A stretch of DNA of 64,000 nucleotides from Streptomyces albiflavescens (GCF_014645835.1 NZ_BMMM01000018.1:95710-159709); one strand, 5' to 3'; shown: positions 24,311 through 33,210, counted from the first letter of the stretch. Notes: generated from the sequence alone by a model not told the origin. Translations and numbers: made by a program.

Positions 24311-25474
24311 ATGGATGTCGGGCTCAAGCGCGAGCTGGAGGACAAGGTCCGGGCCGGTGAGCGGCTGACCCGCGAGGACGGCATCGCGCTGTACGAGTCG
24401 GACGACCTGGCCTGGCTCGGCGGGCTCGCGCACGAGGTGCGCACCCGTAAGAACGGTGACGTGGTCCACTTCAACGTCAACCGTCACCTCAATATGACGA
24501 ACGTGTGCACCGCGTCCTGCGCGTACTGCTCGTTCCAGCGCAAGCCGGGCGAGAAGGACGCGTACACGATGCGCATCGAGGAGGCCGTCCGCCTCGCCAA
24601 GGCGATGGAGAACGAGAACCTCACCGAGCTGCACATCGTGAACGGGCTGCATCCCAATCTGCCGTGGCGTTACTACCCCCGGTCGCTTTCCGAATTGAAG
24701 AAGGCGCTCCCGAATGTGTCCCTCAAGGCCTTCACCGCCACGGAGATCCACCACTTCGAGACGATCTCGGGGCTGTCCGCGTCCGAGATCCTCGACGAGC
24801 TGATCGACGCGGGTCTGGAGTCGCTGACCGGCGGTGGCGCCGAGATCTTCGACTGGGAGATCCGGCAGCACATCGTCGACCACCGCACCCACTGGGAGGA
24901 CTGGTCGCGCATCCACCGCCTCGCGCACGAGAAGGGTCTGAAGACCCCGTGCACGATGCTGTACGGCCACATCGAGGAGCCCCGCCACCGCGTCGACCAC
25001 GTCCTCAGGCTCCGTGAGCTCCAGGACGAGACCGGCGGCTTCCAGGTCTTCATCCCGCTGCGCTACCAGCACGACTTCGTGGACATGAAGGACGGCAAGG
25101 TCCGCAACCGGCTGCAGGCGCGCACGCAGATGGCGACAGGCGCGGAGGCCCTCAAGACCTTCGCGGTGTCCCGTCTCCTCTTCGACAACGTCCCGCACGT
25201 CAAGGTCTTCTGGGTCATGCACGGCGTGCAGACCGCGCAGCTCGCGCTTCAGCACGGCGCCGACGACATGGACGGCTCGGTCGTCGAGTACAAGATCACG
25301 CACGACGCGGACAACTACGGCACGCCGAACAAGCTGACCCGCGAGGACCTGCTCGACCTGATCCGCGACGCGGGCTTCCGGCCGGTGGAGCGGAACACCC
25401 GGTACGAGATCATCCGCGAGTACGACGGTCCCGACCCGGCGCGCCGGGAGTCGCCGCAGCCGATGCGGGTCTGA
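24311..25474 (+). CDS. mqnE: Aminofutalosine synthase MqnE (radical SAM)
   Basis: 387 aa. The radical SAM cluster motif CTASCAYCSF (CxxxCxxC) lies near residues 68-75 after NVNRHLNMTNV, and the later TGGGAEIFDWEIRQHIV and HGVQTAQLALQHGADDMDG are typical of the MqnE/MqnC group. It joins the MqnA product (3-enolpyruvylbenzoate) to SAM to form aminofutalosine. ATG at 24311 follows GAGGAGAGG. Together with mqnA at 35164 and the UbiD/UbiA/UbiX genes it shows that menaquinone is made by the futalosine route. Confidence 0.95.
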   Translation: MDVGLKRELEDKVRAGERLTREDGIALYESDDLAWLGGLAHEVRTRKNGDVVHFNVNRHLNMTNVCTASCAYCSFQRKPGEKDAYTMRIEEAVRLAKAMENENLTELHIVNGLHPNLPWRYYPRSLSELKKALPNVSLKAFTATEIHHFETISGLSASEILDELIDAGLESLTGGGAEIFDWEIRQHIVDHRTHWEDWSRIHRLAHEKGLKTPCTMLYGHIEEPRHRVDHVLRLRELQDETGGFQVFIPLRYQHDFVDMKDGKVRNRLQARTQMATGAEALKTFAVSRLLFDNVPHVKVFWVMHGVQTAQLALQHGADDMDGSVVEYKITHDADNYGTPNKLTREDLLDLIRDAGFRPVERNTRYEIIREYDGPDPARRESPQPMRV

Positions 25475-25533
25475 GTCCCAGGGAGGCCGGCGCCCCGGTC
25501 TCGGCGGGATCGCGGAGCTTAGGCTCGGTGACC

Positions 25534-26091
25534 ATGGAGTTGTGCACGAAGCCGCGCCCGGAGCCGACCACGGCTGTGGACTTCCGGCTCGACCCCGAGC
25601 TCACGGCCGGCCTCCTCGACGAGCTGACCCGGCTGTGGACCGATGTCAGCAACACGGGCGGCGCGGTCGGCTTCCCCGGACGGGTCACGTACGACGAGGT
25701 ACGCCCCGAGACCGATCGCTACGCGCGGACCGTGGCCGAGGGCCGGCACCGGCTGCTCGCCGGGTTCGACGGCGCCGGACGGCTGCGCGCCACGGCCTTC
25801 CTCGGCTTCAACACGCACCGGCTCCAGGACCACTTCGCCTGGGTGACCACGGTCATGGTGGATCCCGCGCTGCAGGGCGGCGGCCACGGCAGGGCGCTGC
25901 TCGCCGCCGTCGAGGAGCACGCCCGGGCGCTGGGCCTGGAGGCCCTGAAGCTGACGTGCCGGGGCGGGACGGGCCTGGAGCACTTCTACGCCTCCTGCGG
26001 TTACCAGGAGGTGGGCCGGGTGCCCGGGGGACTGCGGGTCTCGGCGGACGATTACCGCGACGACATCATGATGTGGCTTCCACTGCACTGA
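25534..26091 (+). CDS. GNAT-family N-acetyltransferase
   Basis: 185 aa. The acetyl-CoA motif A is visible: WVTTVMVDPALQGGGHGRALL followed in the next helix by AVEEHARALGLEALKLTCRGG, and the motif-B-like FYASCGYQEVG. The substrate is not known. An alternative GTG start lies 6 bases upstream; neither start has a strong ribosome site. Confidence 0.85.
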   Translation: MELCTKPRPEPTTAVDFRLDPELTAGLLDELTRLWTDVSNTGGAVGFPGRVTYDEVRPETDRYARTVAEGRHRLLAGFDGAGRLRATAFLGFNTHRLQDHFAWVTTVMVDPALQGGGHGRALLAAVEEHARALGLEALKLTCRGGTGLEHFYASCGYQEVGRVPGGLRVSADDYRDDIMMWLPLH

Positions 26092-26215
26092 GTGGCTTCC
26101 ACCGCGCGGATACGGCCCCGTGCTGTACGTCGAGCCCGCCTGCAAGATCGTCGTCCGGGCGTGCTTCACTGGACGGTGCCCTTTGGGAACATTCGATACG
26201 GAAGAGTGGATTGAC

Positions 26216-26518
26216 ATGGGCCGCTACACACTGATGCGCCTTGGTATCTTCGCGGGCTGCCTCGTGGTCGTCTGGGGCCTCGTCTACTCCGGTATCGCCC
26301 CGCGTGGACTCGGCGACTCCAACTACATGTGGGTCGTCCTGCTCTCCCTGGTGATCTCCGCGCCCATCAGCTTCGTCGTGCTGCGCAAGGAGCGCGACCG
26401 CGCCTCGGCCCAGGTCGTCGCGCGCGTGGACCGCATGAAGGCCAACCTGGAGGGCAACCGCAGCCAGGAGGACATCGCGGACGACACGACGCGTGGGGCG
26501 CAGGGCCAGACCTCGTAA
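26216..26518 (+). CDS. DUF4229 membrane protein
   Basis: 100 aa. Two membrane helices (LMRLGIFAGCLVVVWGLVY and YMWVVLLSLVISAPISFVVL) followed by a charged cytosolic tail starting LRKERDRASAQVVARVDRMK, as in the small DUF4229 family of actinobacteria, which is often encoded near menaquinone genes. Function is unknown. The ATG at 26216 is chosen because the upstream extension is not membrane-protein-like. Confidence 0.8.
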   Translation: MGRYTLMRLGIFAGCLVVVWGLVYSGIAPRGLGDSNYMWVVLLSLVISAPISFVVLRKERDRASAQVVARVDRMKANLEGNRSQEDIADDTTRGAQGQTS

Positions 26519-26596
26519 CACTCCGTACCGCTCCAGACGGCTCCATCCCGCTCTCACCGTCCCGGCCCGGGGGCGCGCGATCGTACGCTTGCCCGC

Positions 26597-27256
26597 ATGG
26601 GTGCTGTGAAGAACAAGCGGATGCCGCGTGCGGTGCGTGAACGGCAGATGCTGGACGCCGCCGTGTCGACCTTCGGGCAGCGCGGGTACCGCGCCGCCTC
26701 GATGGACGAGATCGCCGAACTGGCGGGCGTGTCCAAGCCGTTGGTGTACCTGTACCTCAACTCGAAGGAAGACCTCTTCACCGCATGCATCCGGCGTGAG
26801 GCCAAGGCGCTCACCGAAGCCGTCCGCGCGGGCGTGCGGCCCGGTCTGCCCGCCGACCGCCAACTCTGGGAAGGGCTGCGGGCGTTCTTTACGCACACCG
26901 CCGAGAACCCCGACGGCTGGGCGGTTCTGCATCTGCAGGCGCGTACGCACGGCGAGCCGTTCGCGGCCGAGGTCACCGCGATGCGCGAGGAACTCGTCGT
27001 GTTCGTCACGCAGTTGATCGTCGTGGCCGCCCGTGAGGCCCACCGCGACCCGTCCCTCCCCGAACGCGAGGTCGCCGGCCTCGCCGAGGCCCTGGTCGGC
27101 GCCGCCGAGTCCCTGGCCGCCTGGGCCAACGCCACCCCGGGCGTCTCCGCCAAGCAGGCCGCCGCGACCCTGATGAACTTCGCCTGGGCGGGCCTGGGCG
27201 ACCTCATGGAGGGACGGCCCTGGTCGCCGCCCGTCGCGGAAGGCCAGACCGAGTAG
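26597..27256 (+). CDS. TetR-family transcriptional regulator
   Basis: 219 aa. The HTH region is textbook: RQMLDAAVSTFGQRGYRAAS, MDEIAELAGVSKPLVYLYLN and SKEDLFTACI. The C-terminal domain is of the TetR_C type with no ligand evident. The candidate target is not adjacent: it converges on the glycosyltransferase-like gene. It could regulate the acyl-CoA genes at 28.8-32.2 kb, which carry TetR-like palindromes (inference). Confidence 0.9.
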   Translation: MGAVKNKRMPRAVRERQMLDAAVSTFGQRGYRAASMDEIAELAGVSKPLVYLYLNSKEDLFTACIRREAKALTEAVRAGVRPGLPADRQLWEGLRAFFTHTAENPDGWAVLHLQARTHGEPFAAEVTAMREELVVFVTQLIVVAAREAHRDPSLPEREVAGLAEALVGAAESLAAWANATPGVSAKQAAATLMNFAWAGLGDLMEGRPWSPPVAEGQTE

Positions 27257-27279
27257 CCCTGACGAGCGGTGCCGCCCGG

Positions 27280-28572
27280 TCATGGCTGTCCCCAGCGGCG
27301 GAGGGTGGGCGCGACCTTCTCGCGGCCCACGCGGTAGAGGGACTTGGCGCCGCTGCGGGCGGCCCGGCGGACGACCGCCCTGAGGGGACCCGCGCCGCCT
27401 CCGCCCAGGGGAACCGGCAACGGCCTGCCCTTCTCGTCGAAACCGTTGCGCTCCAGGATGCCGCCCAGATAGGCCCCGGCCCGCTGTGGCGAGTAGTACG
27501 GCCGCAGCGGCGGCAACGATCCGCAGGCGCGCAGCGCGGCGAGCCGCGCACGGGCGGCGGCGTACGGGTCGCTCTTGCCCATGCCCTGCCGGGCCGCCCA
27601 CACCGGATCGACGCGAGGCAGTGCTCCCGCGTCCAGGTCGTCCCAGGAGGCGAGGCAGCCGGAGTGCACGAAGTAGTGGTTGCCGTGCGCCTCACGGACC
27701 CCGAAGTCGGTGAGGATCGCGGTCGGTATGTCCCGGTGCATCGACTCCAGCGCGGCCGTGGAGCTCACCGTCACCAACAGGTCGGTACGGTCGAGGACTT
27801 CGCCCATGTTGCCGTAGACGAGCTGGAGGTTGGCGGGCGCGGGCTCGGCCAGCTCCTCGATGAGCACCTGGTACGGGTCGGCCTCGACGTGCGTCGTGTG
27901 CTCCCCGGGGAGACTGCGCAGCTTCATCAGGACGAGCCGGTCGGGATGGCACCGGGCATGCGCGGCCGCGCGCTCCAGCAGCTGCAGCCGGGACTCCCGG
28001 CCCTTGGGCACGGAGGGCTGCACCGCGAAGGTGAGGGTGAAGGGGCGGTCGGCGGAAGGCGCGTACGGGGCGCCGCCGAGGAACGGCAGCGCGCACTCCA
28101 CGACGGAGTCCGGATCCACCCCGACACTGGCGAAGGCGCCGCGGAACCGGTCCGCGTCGTACGCGCTGTTGGCGAGGACGACATCGGTGCCGGCGCGGGT
28201 GAGGAGCCCGTCGACCATCTTCTCGTAGACGACTCCGACGTATCCGGTGACGGTGACCGGCCGCCGCTCCCGCGCCTCCCACGCGATCCCCAGGCTGTGG
28301 GTGAGCGCCAGCGTCGTACCGCCGGCGGTCGCCAGGACGACGACATCGGCCCCGGCCAGCTCCTCGTCGTCCACCAGCTCGGCCGCCGAGACCTCGCGCC
28401 GGGTGTCGGGCACGATCCCGATCTCCGCCAGCTGGCGCTCCGTCGGGGTGGCCCGGGTGCGCAGGAAGACGGCGTCGAGCGCGTGCTCGGGGGCGATCTG
28501 CCGGGCGACCGAGGCGCCCCACTTCCAGCGGGTGTCCGAGTCGGCGAGTACGGCGATACGTCTGGGCGGCAT
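27280..28572 (-). CDS. DUF6716-type putative glycosyltransferase
   Basis: 430 aa. The layout is two Rossmann-like halves: N-terminal RRIAVLADSDTRWKWGAS and VVLATAGGTTLAL, and a C-terminal half with NLQLVYGNMGEVLDRTDLL, VTVSSTAALESMHRDIPTA and ILTDFGV, resembling GT-B enzymes that act on cell-surface polymers. A Pro/Arg-rich tail ends the protein. The GT-B-like C-terminal motif (SSTAALE) is similar to that of polyprenol-phosphate or capsule transferases. The actual substrate is not known. Confidence 0.6.
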   Translation of the reverse strand: MPPRRIAVLADSDTRWKWGASVARQIAPEHALDAVFLRTRATPTERQLAEIGIVPDTRREVSAAELVDDEELAGADVVVLATAGGTTLALTHSLGIAWEARERRPVTVTGYVGVVYEKMVDGLLTRAGTDVVLANSAYDADRFRGAFASVGVDPDSVVECALPFLGGAPYAPSADRPFTLTFAVQPSVPKGRESRLQLLERAAAHARCHPDRLVLMKLRSLPGEHTTHVEADPYQVLIEELAEPAPANLQLVYGNMGEVLDRTDLLVTVSSTAALESMHRDIPTAILTDFGVREAHGNHYFVHSGCLASWDDLDAGALPRVDPVWAARQGMGKSDPYAAARARLAALRACGSLPPLRPYYSPQRAGAYLGGILERNGFDEKGRPLPVPLGGGGAGPLRAVVRRAARSGAKSLYRVGREKVAPTLRRWGQP

Positions 28573-28817
28573 GGCTCAGGAGCCTTCCTGGCGTGGTTCA
28601 GCGGGGTGCGCCGAGGCTAGGAACGACTCCTGAGGACTGGATGAGGGATGCCTTCAAAGGACCTTGGGGGCGCTGGGCATTCCCTGTGAAGGGTTGCTCG
28701 GAGACCCCCGTTCACCCCCGTTCTCCTGGGGTTTCGTGGCGGGAGCGGACCGGCGTGCCGGACCGGAGCACCCAGGAGTTCGTGAGTTGTTCACCTTGCT
28801 TCGCGGAACCCGTGCGC

Positions 28818-29723
28818 TCATGCGGAGTTCTCGGGAACACGCGCCGCTCGGTCGGGCAACGCGCGCGTCTCGCCCCTGAGGTGGACCCGCTCCCCGCCCC
28901 GCAACTCGAAACGGCCGCCGTCGGCCGCGTACGTCACCGTGCCCGGGAGCAGTACGGGCGTCTTGAACTCCGCCCGCACGCATACGGATTCGCCGAGCTG
29001 CTGGGCGGCCAGACAGCGGGCCACGGTCCACATGCCGTGGGCGATGGCGCGGGGGAAGCCGAAGAGGCGGGCGGTGAGGGGGTACAGGTGGATGGGGTTG
29101 CGGTCCCCGGAAGCGACCCCGTAACGCCGTCCGACGTCCCCGGCGAGACGCCATTCGGCGAGGGCGGGGAGGGCGGGCAGGTGTTCGGCGTCCGGGGGCC
29201 GGTGCGGGGCGTCGGGCGTGTCGGTCGTGTGGTCCCGGTTCCGGTTCTTCCGGCCGTGCCGCGCGAGGTACGTACTCCGTGACTCCCATACGAGGCCGCC
29301 CTCGGTCCGCGCCTCGGTCACGACGGTCGCCTCGGTGCCCCGCCGGTGCGGCGCCAAGCCCGCTACGTGCACGGCGAGTTCGTACGCCGCCGTGGCCGCG
29401 AGCTCTCTTCGCCGGGTGATCTCGATCGAGGTGTGCACCAGTCCGAGCAGCGGCAGCGGGAAGGTGCGGCCCGCCATGATCCGCATGGCCAGCGGGAAAC
29501 CGAGGACGTGCGGGTAGGTGAGGGGCAGTGCGTCCGCCCCCGTCGCGAAGCCGCACACCCGCTCGTAGGCGGCGAGCCGCGCGAGGTCGACGCGCACACC
29601 GGGCAGCACGAGCCGGGTGGCGGGCACGGCGGCGTCGGGGCGGGGACGCTTGAGCGGGGAGAGAAGAGCACCCCGGGCGAGGAGCGGCCCGAGCGCGGGG
29701 GAACTGGTGAGGATGTCGGACAC
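28818..29723 (-). CDS. MaoC-like (R)-hydratase/dehydratase
   Basis: 301 aa, double hot-dog length. The C-terminal half carries the hydratase motif YGVASGDRNPIHLYPLTARL followed by FGFPRAIAHGMW, with the catalytic Asp and His of the MaoC family. It hydrates trans-2-enoyl-CoA or enoyl-ACP. The GTG start abuts the stop of a truncated FabG-like remnant with no gap, the arrangement expected from an original fabG-maoC operon. The promoter region at 29824-30187 carries TetR-like palindromes. Confidence 0.85.
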   Translation of the reverse strand: MSDILTSSPALGPLLARGALLSPLKRPRPDAAVPATRLVLPGVRVDLARLAAYERVCGFATGADALPLTYPHVLGFPLAMRIMAGRTFPLPLLGLVHTSIEITRRRELAATAAYELAVHVAGLAPHRRGTEATVVTEARTEGGLVWESRSTYLARHGRKNRNRDHTTDTPDAPHRPPDAEHLPALPALAEWRLAGDVGRRYGVASGDRNPIHLYPLTARLFGFPRAIAHGMWTVARCLAAQQLGESVCVRAEFKTPVLLPGTVTYAADGGRFELRGGERVHLRGETRALPDRAARVPENSA

Positions 29724-29822
29724 TTACGCCCCCAGCAGAGCCGTCGGCTGCGGCAGCCCGAGCCGCCGCGTCAGGAACCGGCCGGGCGCGGTGCCGGTGA
29801 AGCTCAGATAGCGGTCGGCCAT
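29724..29822 (-). pseudogene. Internal-deletion remnant of a FabG-type 3-oxoacyl reductase
   Basis: 32 codons, ATG at 29822 with AGGGAGCCGGAC upstream. The sequence begins MADRYLSFTGTAPGRFLTRR and LGLPQP, which matches the N-terminus of high-molecular-weight FabG-like reductases of actinobacteria, and then ends TALLGA, like the C-terminus of the same proteins (typically ...GQSLLGA). The Rossmann core of about 400 residues is missing. The TAA is followed at once by the GTG of the MaoC gene. A single in-frame deletion that kept the promoter, ribosome site and stop best explains this. Confidence 0.7.
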
Positions 29823-30187
29823 GTCCGGCTCCCTGCCCCTCGAATGCTTACCCTGGAGTAAGGTTACCGTAGGTAAGCCCATGTGCCGTCTCTGGACCGA
29901 GTCGGCGATCGCGGGTGGGCAGGGTGTGACGGTAGCCCTTGAAGGCCCGTGAGGCAGGGGGCGGTTGTGGCCGGGGCGGGCCGCGCCCTGTGTGGCCGCT
30001 GAGGTTGCACAGCCCCGGCTCCGAACCATCCCCGAACCCGCACGAACTCCACACGCGCGCGCCGTACGATCTCCGACCTAACCAGCGGTAACAGCCCGGC
30101 CGCGCACCGCTGGTGAACATCTCAGTACGCACGGCGCGTACCTCATGCAGCAGAGCAGTCCGTAGCTGCACGCCCCAGGAGCTGCCC
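29823..30187. other. 365-bp divergent intergenic region
   Basis: Lies between the minus-strand FabG remnant/MaoC operon and the plus-strand acyl-CoA ligase. Apart from the palindromes near 29850-29878 I see no gene. A sequence GACCTAACCAGCGGTAAC at about 30076-30093 contains a related GGTAAC half-site, so the ligase may share the regulator. Confidence 0.45.
29847..29878. promoter_or_regulatory. Paired TetR-like palindromes upstream of the reductase remnant/MaoC operon
   Basis: On the minus strand two sites lie in tandem: CTTACC-TAC-GGTAAC and CTTAC-TCCAGG-GTAAG. On the plus strand outer arms GCTTACC (29847-29853) and GGTAAGC (29872-29878) are exact inverted repeats. They lie about 25-56 bases upstream of the remnant start, where an operator for a fatty-acid-related TetR regulator would be. 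Confidence 0.55.
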
Positions 30188-32173
30188 ATGTCCGTCCCAC
30201 ACGCGTCCTCGTCCCCGTCGCCGTTCTCGTCCGGCTTCGACTCGGCACCCGCTCCGGTCCCCGTCCCGGTCCCCGACTTCGACCTCGACTACGACGGCCG
30301 GCCCGTACTCGTGGAGCCGGACATACGACGGCTGGACGGGGTGGCGCGGGAGGCGTCCGTGCCGCCGCTCGTCGCACCGGTGACCCACGGTTCGCTCGCC
30401 GACCTGCCCTTCGACAACGCGGACGCGGCCCCGGGTCAGGTGGTCCTCAGCCGCAAGGGGCCGGACGGCCGGTGGACCGAGGTGACCGCGGCCGAGTTCG
30501 CGGCGCAGGTGCTGGCGGTGGCGAAGGGACTGATCGCCGAGGGGCTGGTGCCGGGCGACCGGATCGCCATCATGGCGCGTACGACATACGAGTGGACGCT
30601 CCTGGACTTTGCCGCGTGGGCGGCGGGCCTGGTGACGGTCCCCGTCTATCCCACCTCCTCCGTCTTCCAAGTCCGCTGGATCCTCCAGGACTCGGGCGCG
30701 GTGGCCCTGTTCACCGAGAGCGTGGCCCAGGCGTCGGCCCTCGGCCCCGAGCGCGAACGCCTGCCCGACCTCAGGCACATGTGGGTCATGGAAAAGGACC
30801 ACGTGGAGCGCCTGGCGGAGCTGGGCGAGTCGGTCCCGGACCAGGAAGTGGCCGTACGCCGGGGGATGTTGATCCCGGACACCCTGGCCACCCTCATCTA
30901 CACCTCGGGCACGACGGGCCGCCCCAAGGGCTGCGCGCTCTCGCACGGCAATTTCTTCGCCGAGGTCGACAACGCGATCGAACTCCTCTACCCGATCTTC
31001 AAGGCGAAGTCGGGCGAAGACGTGTCCGTCCTCCTCTTCCTCCCCATGTCCCATGTCTTCGGCCGCATGGTCGCCATCGCCTGCGTCCGCGCGCGGGTAC
31101 GGCTCGGCCACGCGCCGAGCCTCAAGGCGGAGGACCTGCTCCCGGACATGGCGAGCTTCAGGCCGACGTGCCTGCTGGCCATCCCGTACATGCTGGAGAA
31201 GGTCTTCAACGGCGCCCGCGCCCGCGCCGAGGCGGGCGGCCGGGTCTCGTCCTTCGAACGCGCGGTGAGGGTGGCCATCAGGTACGGCGAGGCCATGGAG
31301 GCCAAGCAGACCGGCACCGGCCCCGGCCCCAGCCGCGCCCTCAAGACCGCCCGGGCCTTCTACGACCCCCTCGTCTACCGCCGCATCCGCAACGCCATGG
31401 GCGGCCGTGTTCGCAACGCGATCTGCGGCGGCTCCCCGCTGGGCCGACGCCTCGCCGCCTTCTACGCGGGCGCGGGCATCGAGATCTACGAGGGCTACGG
31501 CCTCACGGAGACGACCGCCGCGGCCACGGTCACACCCCCGCTCAAACCCCGCCTCGGCACGGTCGGTTGGCCGCTCCCCGGCACGAAGGTCCGTATCGCG
31601 GCGGACGGTGAGATCCTGCTGGCCGGCGACCAGGTCCTGCGCGGCTACTGGGATCCCCAGGCGGGAGGCGTGGTCCCGGCCGCCCCCGACGGCTGGCTGG
31701 CCACCGGTGACCTCGGCGCCCTGGACGACGACGGCTACTTGACCATCACAGGGCGCAAGAAGGAACTCCTCATCACGGCAGGCGGCAAGAGTGTGGCCCC
31801 GGCCCCCATGGAGAACTGGCTCCGCTCCCACCCCCTGATCTCTCAGTGCATCGTCCTGGGCGACGGTCGCCCCTACGTCTCCGCCCTGTTCACCCTCGAC
31901 CTCGACGGCATCACCCACTGGCGCCAGATGAACGGCAAGCACCCGGTTCCGGCCGAATTCCTCGTGAACGACGCGGAGTTGCACCAGATCCTGCAGCGAG
32001 CGGTGGACGAAGCGAACAAACTCGTCTCCCGCCCGGAGTCCATCCGTCGCTTCGCCGTCCTGCCGGTGGACTTCACGGAGGAGGCCGGCCATCTGACCCC
32101 GTCGATGAAGCTGCGCCGGGAGGCGGTCATGAAGGACTTCGGGCGGGAGGTGGAGGGGCTGTACGAGCGGTGA
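30188..32173 (+). CDS. Long-chain fatty acid-CoA ligase (AMP-forming)
   Basis: 661 aa from the ATG at 30188 (CAGGAG upstream). The adenylation motifs are clear: ATP-binding LIYTSGTTGRPKGCALSH near residues 235-252, YEGYGLTETTAAATVTPP, the ATGDLGALDDDGYLTITGRK hinge and the A10-like KELLITAGGKSVAPAPMENW. It activates long-chain fatty acids to CoA thioesters. It is divergent from the MaoC/FabG-remnant genes and may share control. A short 18-base tandem repeat overlaps its stop. Confidence 0.92.
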   Translation: MSVPHASSSPSPFSSGFDSAPAPVPVPVPDFDLDYDGRPVLVEPDIRRLDGVAREASVPPLVAPVTHGSLADLPFDNADAAPGQVVLSRKGPDGRWTEVTAAEFAAQVLAVAKGLIAEGLVPGDRIAIMARTTYEWTLLDFAAWAAGLVTVPVYPTSSVFQVRWILQDSGAVALFTESVAQASALGPERERLPDLRHMWVMEKDHVERLAELGESVPDQEVAVRRGMLIPDTLATLIYTSGTTGRPKGCALSHGNFFAEVDNAIELLYPIFKAKSGEDVSVLLFLPMSHVFGRMVAIACVRARVRLGHAPSLKAEDLLPDMASFRPTCLLAIPYMLEKVFNGARARAEAGGRVSSFERAVRVAIRYGEAMEAKQTGTGPGPSRALKTARAFYDPLVYRRIRNAMGGRVRNAICGGSPLGRRLAAFYAGAGIEIYEGYGLTETTAAATVTPPLKPRLGTVGWPLPGTKVRIAADGEILLAGDQVLRGYWDPQAGGVVPAAPDGWLATGDLGALDDDGYLTITGRKKELLITAGGKSVAPAPMENWLRSHPLISQCIVLGDGRPYVSALFTLDLDGITHWRQMNGKHPVPAEFLVNDAELHQILQRAVDEANKLVSRPESIRRFAVLPVDFTEEAGHLTPSMKLRREAVMKDFGREVEGLYER

Positions 32174-32217
32174 GCCGCGTGAAGCCGGTGAGCCGCGTGA
32201 AGCCGGTGAGCCGCTGA
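32170..32217. repeat. 18-bp tandem repeat at ligase 3' end
   Basis: GTGAGCCGCGTGAAGCCG is present twice exactly (32170-32187, 32188-32205), followed by a partial third copy. The ligase TGA lies in the first unit. Confidence 0.85.
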
Positions 32218-32224
32218 TTCGCCG

Positions 32225-32656
32225 TCAGCTGCAGTGGACGTTGTCCCACTGGTCGCCCACAGCTCTGCCGTTGTTGGGAGCCGTCACCCAGCCGCTGACC
32301 GTGACGCAGTGCCCGTCCATGCTGGTCAGGCTGACCGGGCCGGCGTACTCGTAGAAGTAGTCCTCCTGCTTCTTGAACCGGTCGCCCTGCCGGATGGTGA
32401 CCTTGAGCAGGTGTTTCTGCCCGTAGTACTTCCGCGCGACGTTGACCACACAGTTGGTGCCGCCGTTGGCGCTCGAGTAGTACAGGTGGAGCGTGCCCCA
32501 GACGGACCCGTCGGTGTCCTTGATGTTGTACGTGTCGATCTCGGACCCGGCGCATCCATAGGCGCCTTGCGCAGCGGCCGAAGCGGTGGGCGCGGCAACC
32601 AGGCCCAGCCCCGCGGTCGCGGCGAGCGAAACCAGGCCGATCAGCAATTTCCGCAC
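32225..32656 (-). CDS. SapA-like (spore-associated protein A) secreted protein
   Basis: 143 aa from the GTG at 32656, preceded by GAAAGGAC. A signal peptide (KLLIGLVSLAATAGLGLVAA, then PTASAAA) is followed by a small Cys-rich domain with four cysteines. The pattern GTLHLYYSSANGGTNCVVNV, EDYFYEYAGPVSL and GHCVTVSGWV matches spore-associated protein A of Streptomyces in spacing and cysteines. SapA accumulates on spores; its function is unknown. The gene stands alone and ends near the acyl-CoA ligase stop, convergent. Confidence 0.75.
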   Translation of the reverse strand: MRKLLIGLVSLAATAGLGLVAAPTASAAAQGAYGCAGSEIDTYNIKDTDGSVWGTLHLYYSSANGGTNCVVNVARKYYGQKHLLKVTIRQGDRFKKQEDYFYEYAGPVSLTSMDGHCVTVSGWVTAPNNGRAVGDQWDNVHCS

Positions 32657-32753
32657 GGTGCGTCCTTTCGATGGGGGGTAACGCAAGCGAGCGCGCCAAA
32701 TGAATCATGGGGCGCGCGACGCGTGCGCCGGATCCCCGAGAACTGGCGTCATC

Positions 32754-32877
32754 GCGCCACGCCGCTGTCGTCTCGTCCCACCCGCGCCACGCCGCTGTCG
32801 TCTCGTCCCACCCGCGCCGCGCCGGTGTCGCTTCTCGTGCCACCCGCGCCGCGCCGGTGTCGCCTCTCGTGCCACCC
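32754..32877. repeat. Four-unit minisatellite (30/32 bp)
   Basis: Two identical 30-bp units (32754-32783, 32784-32813) starting GCGCCACGCCGCTGTCGTCT are followed by two related 32-bp units (32814-32845, 32846-32877) starting GCGCCGCGCCGGTGTCGC. All end in CCACCC. No spacers or nearby cas genes, so it is not a CRISPR array. Confidence 0.85.
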
Positions 32878-32895
32878 ACGCGCGCCGATTTCGCC

Positions 32896-33210
32896 TCACG
32901 CCATCCCAGCCGCCCGCAGCAGAGCCGTCACCGCCGCGGCTCCCAGCACCACCATCACGAACGGGGCCCTCCGCCACGCCAGCACCCCACCCACCAGCAC
33001 CCCGAGGGGCCGCGCCCACCCGGCGAACCCGTGTGCCTGGGTGAGTGCCCCCGTGGCGAGCAGCGCCACGAGCAGGACCACCGCGGCGGTGGACAACAAC
33101 TCCTGGACCCGTGCGGGAAGTTCGACTCGTCCGTGCAGCAAGGGCCCCACCAGCCGGAAGGCGTATGTGCCGACGGCCAGGACCAGGACGGCGGCCACGG
33201 TCGGCGTCAT
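32896..33210 (-). CDS. azlD: AzlD branched-chain amino acid export subunit
   Basis: 104 aa with four membrane segments (VAAVLVLAVGTYAFRLVGPL, LLSTAAVVLLVALLATGAL, LGVLVGGVLAW, VMVVLGAAAVTALL). The start TYAFRLVGP is typical of AzlD. The small AzlD and the larger AzlC together export branched-chain amino acids and analogues. Its ATG overlaps the azlC stop (ATGA). Confidence 0.88.
   Translation of the reverse strand: MTPTVAAVLVLAVGTYAFRLVGPLLHGRVELPARVQELLSTAAVVLLVALLATGALTQAHGFAGWARPLGVLVGGVLAWRRAPFVMVVLGAAAVTALLRAAGMA

Noticed and set aside
26120..26215. N-terminal extension of the DUF4229 gene
   Set aside because: The added 32 residues are not typical of the family, and the ATG at 26216 gives the normal length.
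32754..32877. CRISPR array
   Set aside because: Repeat units are directly adjacent without spacers and no cas genes are nearby.
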